Origin: an uncultured Verrucomicrobiales bacterium
GTDB lineage: Bacteria; Verrucomicrobiota; Verrucomicrobiia; Verrucomicrobiales; DEV007
Length of the DNA stretch: 35,835 nt
Assembly (NCBI GenBank): GCA_937891465.1
Contig: CALAHF010000137.1
Coordinates: 1 to 35,835 of the forward strand
Direction of reading: 5' to 3'
Under the pieces are notes generated by a model, which searched no databases, had not been told where the DNA came from, and was given only the letters and a program-made list of their open reading frames with translations. Below are positions 17,216 through 25,051 of this stretch, piece after piece. A program made the translations under genes and the position numbers. The stretch's first letter is position 1; each line of letters opens with the position of its first letter.

Positions 17216-17822
17216 ACAGCCGGACTTCACCAGTCCCAATTGGATCAAGCGATCGATGATGTCGTGGATCAAGCCCTTGAAAAACGCACGATAAAATCAT
17301 CGCGACATCACAGTGCGTAACAATGAGCCCTGTTGAAAAATCCGGATCCGATTCAGCTTCCAAAATCAACTCACTCGTCCGGTCCGCGACTTCGTAAACC
17401 GTTTCAGCACCGCCAGGATGCTCAGTCGGATTGACTGGATCAACTTTCCAGACCAGCTCGTAGTGATCATCCGAAAGCAGTTCGAATTCTCCAAAATCCC
17501 GTTCCCGCAACCGTCCATCGACTTCGGGCTTCACTCCTAGGATTTCCTCGGCAATCGCCGCCGTTTCGCGAGTGCGGAGAAATGGTGACATGAAAATGCG
17601 AAGCGGTGCCTGTTCGTGGAGCTTCGATGCCGCCTCACGAACTGAAGCCTCGGCTTCAGCGCGACCGGATTCAATCAAACCAAACGCATGCTCTGCATTC
17701 GTAAGTTGGCTTGCAACAATGCCCTTTTCGTTGGCTTCGCTGCGTCCATGCCGAAGCACGAACCAATGTTTCGTGAGGGAGTGACCAGAAAGTGGGTTTT
17801 CGTATGGTGATAGAGTTTTCAC
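17193..17822 (-). CDS. Histidine phosphatase family protein (phosphoglycerate-mutase-like)
   Basis: The 209-residue cytoplasmic protein has the catalytic motif LRHGRSEAN (His25 is the phosphorylated residue). Other landmarks are FLRTRETA, RLRERDFGEFE (acid catalyst region) and VTHCD (second catalytic His). The family includes cofactor-dependent phosphoglycerate mutases and many sugar-phosphate or nucleotide phosphatases; the substrate cannot be told. The start is a GTG, the only reasonable one before the RHG motif. A 22-nt-period element begins 5 nt before it. The 3' end overlaps the symporter gene on the other strand by 23 bp. Confidence 0.85.
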   Translation of the reverse strand: MKTLSPYENPLSGHSLTKHWFVLRHGRSEANEKGIVASQLTNAEHAFGLIESGRAEAEASVREAASKLHEQAPLRIFMSPFLRTRETAAIAEEILGVKPEVDGRLRERDFGEFELLSDDHYELVWKVDPVNPTEHPGGAETVYEVADRTSELILEAESDPDFSTGLIVTHCDVAMILSCVFQGLDPRHHRSLDPIGTGEVRLFNKSAQS

Positions 17823-17827
17823 AAAGC

Positions 17828-17871
17828 AACAGGGTTAGTTCGCCAAATTAATAGGGTACGTTCGTGTTCAA
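17828..17871 (+). repeat. 22-nt-period element, locus 2
   Basis: Units start at 17828 (AACAGGGTTAGTTCG) and 17850 (AATAGGGTACGTTCG), exactly 22 nt apart and in the same direction. The element lies in the divergent gap between the phosphatase and M23 peptidase genes, 5 nt from the phosphatase start. The rest of that gap (to 17978) shows no convincing promoter. Confidence 0.7.
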
Positions 17872-17978
17872 CGGCAATGAATTCGTAAAAATTCTTCGAT
17901 TTTTGAGGGGCGAAAGCGCAATTCCGCCTCGGTCATGTCTTGCTAGAAATTTTGCTTCGATTGAGGCTGGAACATCTG

Positions 17979-19460
17979 ATGAAAAAAATCGCGCTTCCTA
18001 TCTTACTGTTGGGTTTGTTGGTTTTCATTTTCGCATCTCGCGAGAACGAAAAGCCAACGGCCGCTTTCGAAACATTTGACATGGATGTAGGCGAAACGGT
18101 CGAAACCCGATCGGGAGCAAAACTGACCCTGATTTCAGTGAATGAACCACTGGGCGAAGTGTGGAAAGAAATCTCCCGCGCTGAAGTCAACGTTTCTGTC
18201 GACGGCGAAGAAGTCACCCTCGTTGCTGGAGTGTATCGACTACCGGAGAGAGTTGGTAGCGTTCAACTTGATTGTCCTGTCACGGGTGGACTTCGCGACA
18301 CCAGCCATATCGATCATTGGGCTTTGGAAAAAGGCGCGCGGATTCGGGTGTGGGCGGGTGACGCTTCGTGGATTAATCCTGGAACCTTTGGATATCCACT
18401 CAAGCAACGCTGGTTCGCCAGTCACACTGCTTTTTCAAATGAACCCGTCTCAGCCCGCCCCAACGGGAAACTTTACTACCATGCCGGGATGGATTTCGGA
18501 GGATGTGAAGGCCTCACCGAAGTCGTCGCAGTGACAGATGCCCTTGTCGTGTCAGCTGGAAACCGGATTCTTCCCGGTCACGAACCCACGGCGGATTCTC
18601 CTGTAGGGCCGCGCTACGATGTCCTCTACCTGCTCGATGATCGCGGTTGGTATTATCGCTACAGTCATTTTCATTCTTTTGATCCAGAGATCAAAGCGGG
18701 GATGAAAGTAAAAATGGGACAACGCCTCGGACTCGTCGGCAAAGAAGGTGGCAGCGGCGGTTGGACCCATCTTCATTTCGAAATCAAGAGTCGCAAACCC
18801 TCCGGTCGCTGGGGCACCGAGGACAGTTATGCCTTCCTCTGGCAAGGATTCCGGGAGCTGTATGATCCTACGATTCTCGCCGTGGCACGACCGGGACATG
18901 CAATCTTCGCCGGAAATATAGTGATACATGATGGAACGCGCTCCTGGTCTCGGGAAGGGGAAATCAAATCCTACGAGTGGCGATTCTCCGATGGAACCAC
19001 CGCGACCGGCCCGACTCCTGAAAAAGCCTACCCGACATCCGGGACCTATCGGGAAACTCTGATCGTGACGGATTTCGAAGGGAACTCCGACGTCAATTTT
19101 GTACGGGTTAAAGTCTTCTCAAAGGGAGAAAACGGCGAAAAATTAGCACCTCCAAGAGTCCACGCAACCTACCATCCGACCTTCAATATTCGACCCGGAA
19201 CCCCCGTCATTTTCAAAGCCAGAGCATTTGGCTTCACTCACGGTGAAGAAATCTGGGACTTCGGTGACGGCTCCCCAAAGGTGACCACGAAGTCCGATGG
19301 GAACGTGAAGCAACTGGCTCCCGATGGATATGCGGTGATCGAACATACCTATGAAAAACCGGGGAATTATTTCGTTCACGTTTCGAGAAAAGACGAGCAC
19401 GGCAGGCTGGCGGAAGATCGACTTTATGTGCGGGTCGAAGGGCAAGCCGGAACGAACTAG
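17979..19460 (+). CDS. M23 (LytM-type) metallopeptidase with two PKD domains
   Basis: From the ATG at 17979 the protein has 493 residues. An N-terminal hydrophobic segment (ALPILLLGLLVFIFA) is either a signal peptide or an anchor. The M23 domain (about 160-300) has the zinc ligands HAGMD (His168, Asp172) and HLH (His264, His266). Two PKD-type beta-sandwich domains follow, near 325-375 (SYEWRFSDG) and 400-490 (IWDFGDGS and HTYEKPGNYFVHV). M23 enzymes cut peptidoglycan cross-bridges or Gly-rich peptides; the PKD domains suggest binding to a polymer outside the cell. In-frame start 17940 is rejected because 17979 gives a normal signal. The 95 nt after the stop contain no recognisable site. Confidence 0.85.
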   Translation: MKKIALPILLLGLLVFIFASRENEKPTAAFETFDMDVGETVETRSGAKLTLISVNEPLGEVWKEISRAEVNVSVDGEEVTLVAGVYRLPERVGSVQLDCPVTGGLRDTSHIDHWALEKGARIRVWAGDASWINPGTFGYPLKQRWFASHTAFSNEPVSARPNGKLYYHAGMDFGGCEGLTEVVAVTDALVVSAGNRILPGHEPTADSPVGPRYDVLYLLDDRGWYYRYSHFHSFDPEIKAGMKVKMGQRLGLVGKEGGSGGWTHLHFEIKSRKPSGRWGTEDSYAFLWQGFRELYDPTILAVARPGHAIFAGNIVIHDGTRSWSREGEIKSYEWRFSDGTTATGPTPEKAYPTSGTYRETLIVTDFEGNSDVNFVRVKVFSKGENGEKLAPPRVHATYHPTFNIRPGTPVIFKARAFGFTHGEEIWDFGDGSPKVTTKSDGNVKQLAPDGYAVIEHTYEKPGNYFVHVSRKDEHGRLAEDRLYVRVEGQAGTN

Positions 19461-19557
19461 GAAATCCTAGATCGGATTGCGGCAAACCATTCGCGATACA
19501 TCCCTTCGCTATTGTCTCGCAACGCGTCAATGCCGGTTATCCTGGAGTTTCGATTGA

Positions 19558-20124
19558 ATCAGCGCCGCAGAGCGACCGCTAACGCGCGATGAAATGCAGG
19601 GCTACGCCAATATCGCTTTTGCGGGCGGGCGCGACACGATCATCAATACGGTATCGACTATTTTTGGGTATCTCGGTGAGCATCCCGAGGCGCTGGCGGC
19701 GATTCGGGAAAATCCCAAGACAGTGATCACGGCAACGGAAGAACTGATTCGATTTGCTTCACCGGTTACCCACCTCGGGCGGATGTGTCCGGTGAACACC
19801 GATGTGCATGGCACTGAAGTGAAGGCGGGCAACTTGGTTTCGCTCAACTGGGCGGCGGTAAATTTCGATGAATCAGTTTTTGAAAACCCCGAGGAGGTGA
19901 ATATCGAGCGCAAACCCAATCCGCATATTGCGTTCGGAAACGGGGCGCATAATTGTCTAGGCGCGCCGCATGCTCGATTGCCGGTCCGCACGTTGTTGAC
20001 GAAGCTTTCTGAAATGGCGTCGTCGGTTACAGTGATCGAGGCCGAAGGAAAAATTGAGAAGGAAGGAAGCTACGAACGAGCCAATGCTTATCACACCCTG
20101 ACGGTGAAACTCGAAGCGAACTAA
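19558..20124 (+). pseudogene. 5'-truncated cytochrome P450 (C-terminal half only)
   Basis: The open frame contains only the second half of a P450. The I-helix is AFAGGRDT, the K-helix ExxR is ELIR (Glu50-Arg53 from the ATG at 19594), and the haem loop FGNGAHNCLG carries the haem-ligating Cys121. P450s have about 400 residues; some 220 N-terminal residues are missing. The similarity extends upstream of the ATG in frame (ERPLTRDEMQGY) to an in-frame TGA at 19555, and no other frame supplies the missing half. A fragment without helices A-H cannot form the substrate pocket, so it is probably non-functional. It is followed 14 nt later by an intact zinc dehydrogenase. Confidence 0.8.
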
Positions 20125-20138
20125 TTTTCTGAAATCAC

Positions 20139-21248
20139 ATGGCAATCAATGCAACAGGTGCCGTCGCTGACGGAGCGGGATCGTTCACGATTGACTTGAT
20201 CGAGGTGAATTCGCCGCAGCGGGGTGAAGTGCTCGTGGCGATCAAGGCGTCGGGCGTTTGCCATACCGATGTTGATTCGCTGAATTGGGGTGGGCATTTT
20301 GTGCTGGGCCACGAAGGGGCAGGCGTTGTCGAAGCCGTAGGTGAGGGCGTCGATCACGTTTTAGTCGGGGACAAGGTGCTTCTGAACTGGGCGATTCCGT
20401 GCAAGACTTGCTTCCAATGTCGGAGAGGAAATCAAAGCATCTGCGAGGTGAATTCTCCAGTCACGGGGAGGAATCCAGATGACGGTCTTGCGCATTCCGG
20501 GGCGACGATGTGGAATGGCGAACCGCTGAAACGATCTTTCAATATCGGGACGCTCAGTAGTCATACGGTGGTGAGGAAAGAGGCGGTGATTCCGATGACG
20601 GCGGAGATTCCTTTTGCCTCGGCGTGCATCATCGGCTGCGGTGTGATGACCGGTTACGGCTCGGTTGTGAATGCTGCGAAGCTAACCGCAGGAAGTAGCG
20701 CGGTGATTCTTGGGACGGGCGGAGTAGGCCTGAATGCGATTCAAGGGGCGCGGATTTCCGGAGCTGGGAAAATCATCGCGGTTGATGTGAATAAGCAACG
20801 GCTTGAAATGGCGAAACAGTTTGGCGCGACGCACACCATCCAGGCGTCGCGCGACGACGTGGGGCTTTTGGATGCAGCAAAACGCGTCGCGGAAATCTGC
20901 GATGGGCGAGGGGCTGATTACGCTTTTGAATGCACCGGAATTCCTGCGCTCGGGGCGGCTCCGCTCGCGATGGTGCGCAATGCGGGAACGGCGGTTCAGG
21001 TTTCTGGAATCGAGGAAGTCATCGAATTCGACATGAACCTTTTTGAGTGGGATAAAATCTACATCAACCCGCTCTACGGAAAGGCGAAGCCCGAGCAGGA
21101 TTTTTCGAAGCTGATGGAGCTTTACGAGCGCGGCTTGCTGCAGCTTGATGAATTGATCACGCGAACGTATCCGCTCGCGAATTTACAGGATGCCTTCGAT
21201 GACATGCTGGCGGGTCGAAATGCGAAGGGCGTGATTTCGTTTGAGTAA
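20139..21248 (+). CDS. Zinc alcohol dehydrogenase, class III/aryl alcohol type
   Basis: The 369-residue protein is a full-length medium-chain dehydrogenase. Catalytic zinc residues are Cys41 (GVCHTD), His58-Glu59 (GHEGAG) and the later Cys in IIGCGV. The structural zinc loop is complete: Cys88, Cys91, Cys94 and Cys102 in CKTCFQCRRGNQSIC. The NAD fold is GTGGVGL followed by IIAVD, indicating NAD. Class III relatives oxidise S-hydroxymethyl-glutathione (formaldehyde) or aryl alcohols; which applies is unknown. It is sandwiched between a truncated P450 and a frameshifted AraC gene but is itself intact. Confidence 0.88.
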   Translation: MAINATGAVADGAGSFTIDLIEVNSPQRGEVLVAIKASGVCHTDVDSLNWGGHFVLGHEGAGVVEAVGEGVDHVLVGDKVLLNWAIPCKTCFQCRRGNQSICEVNSPVTGRNPDDGLAHSGATMWNGEPLKRSFNIGTLSSHTVVRKEAVIPMTAEIPFASACIIGCGVMTGYGSVVNAAKLTAGSSAVILGTGGVGLNAIQGARISGAGKIIAVDVNKQRLEMAKQFGATHTIQASRDDVGLLDAAKRVAEICDGRGADYAFECTGIPALGAAPLAMVRNAGTAVQVSGIEEVIEFDMNLFEWDKIYINPLYGKAKPEQDFSKLMELYERGLLQLDELITRTYPLANLQDAFDDMLAGRNAKGVISFE

Positions 21249-21251
21249 GTG

Positions 21252-22087
21252 ATGAAGCTGACGTTCGAGAAAGTATCACCCGACACGCAGGCTTCGTTTC
21301 GCTGCCTCGGATGGGATGAGCCTGCCTTCGATTGGCCGCATCACTTTCACCCAGAGCTTGAGATTTCTGAAATTCTTGCGAGTAGCGGGGAGCGGTTGGT
21401 GGTTGATCGATTTGATACTTACGAACCTGGTGATATCGCTATGTTTGGACCGAACCTTCCGCACCGCTACAAAAACTGGAAGAGTGAGCGCAGTCATTCC
21501 CGGGTCATTCAATTCCTGCCGGAAGCTTTTGGGGCGCATTTTTTTGATCTGCCGGAGTTACGATCTGTTCGCCAACTTTTTAAGGATTCTGGCCGAGGCC
21601 TGCGATTTTCGGAAAGAGTTAGGGACCATGCCAGCGAGGCGATCACTCGTCTTTTCGACGCGCCGGCAGGTCCGCAAAGGCTGAGCCGATTGTTGGACTT
21701 GCTCGATTTACTGAGTGATGACGCGGGGCGCGAGACGATGACCAGTATCCATTTCATGGCTCCGGAGAAAGCGGAGCAAAACGAGCGTCTTCAGCGGATT
21801 CTCAATTACCTCGAAGATCACTGGCAGGAGAAGCTTGCGCTGAATGAGGTGGCGAAGGTTGCCTGCATCCGCAATCGCTGAGCCGGTATTTCCGACAGCA
21901 TTTGCGAAAAACGTTTCAGGAATGCTTGCTCGAGCTGAGGCTGAGCCGTGCCGCCCGCGAGCTTTTTGAGACGTCACGAGCAATTTCAGAAATTGCGTTC
22001 GATTCGGGTTTCAACAATCTGGCGCATTTCAATCGGAGCTTTCTTGCACGTTACGAGACTACCCCGAGGGATTATCGAAGCCGATAA
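21252..22087 (+). pseudogene. AraC-family regulator broken by a one-base frameshift
   Basis: The first part (21252-21881) encodes a cupin-type sensor domain (HHFHPELEI, then GPNLPHRYKNW) and the start of the helix-turn-helix region (EKLALNEVAKVAC). It then stops at TGA. The +1 frame continues without a gap as LSRYFRQHLRKTFQE and completes the second helix-turn-helix (ISEIAFDSGFNNLAHFNRSF) to 22087. Between the Cys codon (TGC, ending 21866) and CTG (21878) lie 11 bases, ATCCGCAATCG. One extra C (ATC CCG CAA TCG, I-P-Q-S) would restore the frame, so a C was probably lost near 21869. It may be a real mutation or a sequencing error. It would have controlled the ADH/P450 genes upstream, starting 3 nt after the ADH stop. 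Confidence 0.85.
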
Positions 22088-22094
22088 CCGGGTT

Positions 22095-22916
22095 TCACTC
22101 TTTCAATTTCGGTTCGAGAAACGCCGCGACTGTTTCTCCGAGGAATGCATTTCCCGGGCTGCTGAAATGGCAGTCGTCAGGATTTTGAAGCTCGGCGAGG
22201 CGAGGGGTGATTGCGGTGAAAAGGTCGTCGGTCGCAATCCCATGCTTTTTCATGATCTTGGCGGCGGCGACGTTTCGCTCTACGATGGACGCTGCTGTCC
22301 ATTTCTTTTTAGGCGAGTCAGGAATCGGAGTCGTGCTGGCCCAAATTACCGTTGCGCCGGTTTCCTTTAATCGCGTGACGAGTTGCTCGAGGCGACCGCT
22401 GTAGTCGGCGATTGCAGTGCTGCGGTCGTGGATCCCAAAATTGAAATGAATGATATCCCATTTTCCATCACCCAACCAGATGTCCATTTTCTTTAATCCG
22501 GTGGAGGTCGGGCCGCAATTCGCCGGGGCGCGATGGACGTTCGCTTTTTCTGCGAGTTTTTTGCGAACCGTCTGAGTGTAGGCGCGGGAAACTGAATCGC
22601 CGATCAACAGCACGCGAGGTAAAGCCGGATCGCCTTTTACGAAATCCCAGGCGTTGGATTCTCCGGCAAGTTTCTGGCGTTGATGAATCGGCAGATAGAA
22701 ACTGCCGAGTTCGGTAATGAGCACTTCTTCCCACGCTTTTTGAGCAGGGGGAAGTTCCGCAACTAAGCGATTGTATTTGGCCTCAATTTCGGCGGCGGCT
22801 TTTGCTTTTTTTGCTACCGCTTCGTCCGCATTGGTTGGCTCGGCATTTTGGGAAAAGGCGTGTAGCGAGGTGAGGAGTGGCAATAGGATGAAAGTGAGTG
22901 GTTTGAGATTCGTCAT
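22095..22916 (-). CDS. Secreted SGNH/GDSL hydrolase
   Basis: From the ATG at 22916 the protein has 273 residues with signal peptide MTNLKPLTFILLPLLTSLHA. The catalytic Ser108 is in IGDSVSR; block III is NFGIHD; and the Asp-His pair is in DDCHFS (Asp247, His250). The family covers esterases and acetylhydrolases acting on lipids or carbohydrate acyl groups. Near-identical block III motifs (GIHD instead of GxND) are common in PVC secreted hydrolases; the substrate is open. Longer in-frame starts (22943 and 23042) lack a clean signal. It is convergent with the broken AraC gene, with 7 nt between them. Confidence 0.85.
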   Translation of the reverse strand: MTNLKPLTFILLPLLTSLHAFSQNAEPTNADEAVAKKAKAAAEIEAKYNRLVAELPPAQKAWEEVLITELGSFYLPIHQRQKLAGESNAWDFVKGDPALPRVLLIGDSVSRAYTQTVRKKLAEKANVHRAPANCGPTSTGLKKMDIWLGDGKWDIIHFNFGIHDRSTAIADYSGRLEQLVTRLKETGATVIWASTTPIPDSPKKKWTAASIVERNVAAAKIMKKHGIATDDLFTAITPRLAELQNPDDCHFSSPGNAFLGETVAAFLEPKLKE

Positions 22917-23139
22917 TTCGAATAGGATTTGGGATTTGGTCATTAAAATACACCCGCTATTCAATGAACAAGTCGCAAGCCATGGCCTGATCCAGTCGAA
23001 AAAGCCTTTTATATCAATCAAAACGGAGGGTTTCCGATTCAATCTGCCTTTTTCGGAACGGATTGTTGGTTCGGTGACGAATCGATTTTCGGTTTTTCTT
23101 TGAGATCAAAATATGGAAATTATGACGAAATTTCGATCT

Positions 23140-23183
23140 AATAGGGTCTCTTCGATGAATGAACCCTATTGATTCGATTACAG
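23140..23183 (+). repeat. 22-nt-period element, locus 3 (hairpin form)
   Basis: Unit 1 starts at 23140 (AATAGGGTCTCTTCG) and unit 2 at 23162 (AACCCTATTGATTCG), 22 nt apart. The second core is the reverse complement of the first, so AATAGGGT (23140-23147) and ACCCTATT (23163-23170) form an 8-bp stem. Confidence 0.7.
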
Positions 23184-23248
23184 GCGAACCGAAACACTCC
23201 CTACGGAACGTGGCCCGAGCGCGATTCGGAGCAGTCCGTGGGAGCAAA

Positions 23249-23298
23249 ATGGGGCAGATGGGGCAGATGGGGCAGATGGGGCAGATGGGGCAGATGGG
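23249..23298 (+). repeat. Perfect 9-bp tandem repeat (ATGGGGCAG, five copies)
   Basis: Five exact copies of ATGGGGCAG run from 23249 to 23293, followed by a partial copy (ATGGG). The 9-bp unit is a multiple of three and reads as Met-Gly-Gln repeats in one frame, but no gene is supported. Copy number probably varies between strains. It lies about 100 nt upstream of the dcw promoter. Confidence 0.95.
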
Positions 23299-23386
23299 AG
23301 CCGAAAAAGGGCCCGATTTTTGGGAGTGGCGCAGATTTGAGATTTATCAAAACTGAAACTATTTTAGATATCCTTACTTTTTATAC

Positions 23387-23416
23387 TTGCTAATGATAAC
23401 CTGTAAGTAGTATAAT
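23387..23416 (+). promoter_or_regulatory. Sigma-70 promoter for the dcw operon
   Basis: The -35 TTGCTA (23387-23392, 4 of 6) is followed by an 18-bp spacer and a perfect -10 TATAAT (23411-23416). It would start transcription near 23423, leaving a leader of about 260 nt before the preferred rsmH start at 23685. No stronger promoter is seen before the cluster. Confidence 0.65.
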
Positions 23417-23684
23417 GATGCCTGCTTCATAGCTGAATCTATGGTAATTCTAAGAATTTCTTCTCTCGGTTAGAAGTTTAAGGATCTCTGGAAGATTCTA
23501 ACTCCCGCCAATCTTTTACGCAATTTTTATGATCATCCCCATCAAGCCCTGGTTAGAAAAAGACGACGCGTCGACGCCGTCTGTAGAAGTCGATTCGTCG
23601 ACTGATTGGAATGGCATGGCGCTTTCATCTTCGCTAGATATGGACGAACAAATCTCGCCAGAACCAAATCGAGGAGTCATTTCG

Positions 23685-24629
23685 ATGCCCGGAGCGGGTA
23701 ATCGTGGTCCTCTGCCATTTTATCATCAGCCGGTGCTTTCTAATGAGGTGCTGCACGTTTTTCAGCCGGCGATGGGGAAGCAGATTTTTGATGGCACGCT
23801 GGGTGGTGGCGGTCATACGGAAATGCTTTTGGAAGCGGGCGCTCATGTGATCGGGTGTGATCAGGATTCTGAGGCGTTGGATTATGCGTCTGCTCGTCTT
23901 GAGCGTTTTGAAGATCAGTTTCTTCCGGTTCAGCAAAACTTTGGAAATTTAGATGCGGTTTTCGATGAGCTGGGAATCGATAAGGTGGATGGGATTTTGC
24001 TGGATATCGGGGTGTCTTCTCGGCAGCTGGATTCTGCAGATCGAGGATTTTCGTTCATGAAAGACGGTCCTCTCGACATGCGTATGAATCGTGACGCGGG
24101 TGAGTCCGCTGCTGATTTGGTCAATAATGCTGACGAAGATGAGTTGGCTCGCATTTTTCGCGACTACGGCGAGGAGGAGATGTGGCGGAAGGCTGCTCGT
24201 CGCGTGGTTGAAGCTCGGGAGAAGTCTCCGATTGAAACAACGGCTCAGTTTTCAGAAGTGATTGCATCAGTCATTCCAAAGCGGAGTGCTAGGAATCCAG
24301 CAACGAAGGTTTTCCAGGCGTTGCGGATCGCTGTAAATGACGAGTTGGGTGTTTTGGAGACGGCTTTGGAGAAGGCTGCTGATCGGCTGCTTCCCGGTGG
24401 GTCGTTGGCGGTGATTACGTTTCACTCGTTGGAAGATCGGATTGTGAAGCAGTTTTTGAAGAACGCGAGTAAGAAAGAAATTGATCGTCCGGAGTGGCCT
24501 GAGCCGCGTCCGAATCCTGAATATCGCTACAATTTAGTCCAGCGGAAGGCAATTGAGCCATCTGCTGAGGAAGTCGCGGCAAATCCAAGGTCTCGAAGCG
24601 CCAAGCTGCGTGTTGGAGTTCGGATTTGA
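23685..24629 (+). CDS. rsmH: 16S rRNA (cytosine-1402 N4)-methyltransferase
   Basis: From the ATG at 23685 the protein has 314 residues, matching the usual length of about 310. Landmarks are FYHQPVLSNEVL at the N-terminus, the SAM-binding GTLGGGGHT (37-45), LLDIGVSSRQLD, RGFSF-KDGPLDMRM, ATKVFQALRIAVNDEL and ITFHSLEDRIVKQF. It methylates C1402 of 16S rRNA in the decoding centre. This start is chosen because GAGGAG (23671-23676) lies 8 nt before it, one of the best ribosome binding sites in the window. The same frame is open from 23529, which would add a 52-residue acidic leader with no family counterpart. It is the first gene of the dcw cluster here. Confidence 0.93.
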   Translation: MPGAGNRGPLPFYHQPVLSNEVLHVFQPAMGKQIFDGTLGGGGHTEMLLEAGAHVIGCDQDSEALDYASARLERFEDQFLPVQQNFGNLDAVFDELGIDKVDGILLDIGVSSRQLDSADRGFSFMKDGPLDMRMNRDAGESAADLVNNADEDELARIFRDYGEEEMWRKAARRVVEAREKSPIETTAQFSEVIASVIPKRSARNPATKVFQALRIAVNDELGVLETALEKAADRLLPGGSLAVITFHSLEDRIVKQFLKNASKKEIDRPEWPEPRPNPEYRYNLVQRKAIEPSAEEVAANPRSRSAKLRVGVRI

Positions 24630-24673
24630 GGCGGTTGAAGTAACGCAAGAAACAACGAAACGAGGTTAGAGTT

Positions 24674-25036
24674 ATGGTTAAGAGAAATCGCTATCGGAAT
24701 CCGTTGAAAACACCGGGATTGTTTCGGGTGCTTTTCATCTGTCTTGCTCTGGGTGGAATCGGCGCGTGTTTTGTGACGATCCGAAATCGCCACGTGACAA
24801 AGGGGAATGAAATCACGCAACGTGAACGCGAAATTGAACAGCTTGAACGCGAAATTGAAATGTGGGAACTCCGTATCGCCGGGGTGATGGATCGTGCGGA
24901 ATTGTCACGTCGTCTTCGTTGGAAGGGAAGTGATCTGCGGGACATTGATCCGCTGCGGGTTTGGAATATCGAGCCTGTACGGCGGGATTTTCGTGAAATC
25001 GCCGGAATAGAAGTGGCGTTTGTGATGCAGCCTTAA
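24674..25036 (+). CDS. ftsL: FtsL-like bitopic division protein
   Basis: The 120-residue protein has a basic cytoplasmic start, one transmembrane helix (about 17-36) and a periplasmic coiled coil (about 44-75, with EREIEQLEREIEMWELRI). Size, topology and position between rsmH and ftsI are those of FtsL, which pairs with FtsB and FtsQ to activate the septal synthase FtsWI. Sequence conservation in FtsL is very low, so the symbol rests on topology and synteny. GAGG precedes the ATG at a suitable distance. Confidence 0.75.
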   Translation: MVKRNRYRNPLKTPGLFRVLFICLALGGIGACFVTIRNRHVTKGNEITQREREIEQLEREIEMWELRIAGVMDRAELSRRLRWKGSDLRDIDPLRVWNIEPVRRDFREIAGIEVAFVMQP

Positions 25037-25051
25037 GCGAAATTTTACAAT

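Larger units (their letters stand above)
22917..23684. other. Repeat-rich gap between the SGNH gene and the dcw cluster
   Basis: This 768-nt stretch holds no supported gene. It contains a 22-nt-period element at 23140, a 9-bp tandem repeat at 23249 and a promoter at 23387. A leader follows in which the rsmH frame is open from 23529 (52 codons). No mraZ gene, the usual first gene of dcw clusters, is present here. Confidence 0.7.

Noticed and set aside
19461..19557. Search for the missing P450 N-terminus in other frames
   Set aside because: All three plus frames are short or unlike P450 here, and the M23 gene occupies the DNA further upstream.
23249..23298. Possible CRISPR-like array
   Set aside because: The units are contiguous 9-mers without spacers and no cas gene is present; no CRISPR array was seen in the window.
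23159..23393. Two short open frames containing Met-Gly-Gln or Trp-Gly-Arg repeats
   Set aside because: They exist only because the 9-bp tandem repeat is in frame; the flanks overlap a hairpin element and show no coding character.
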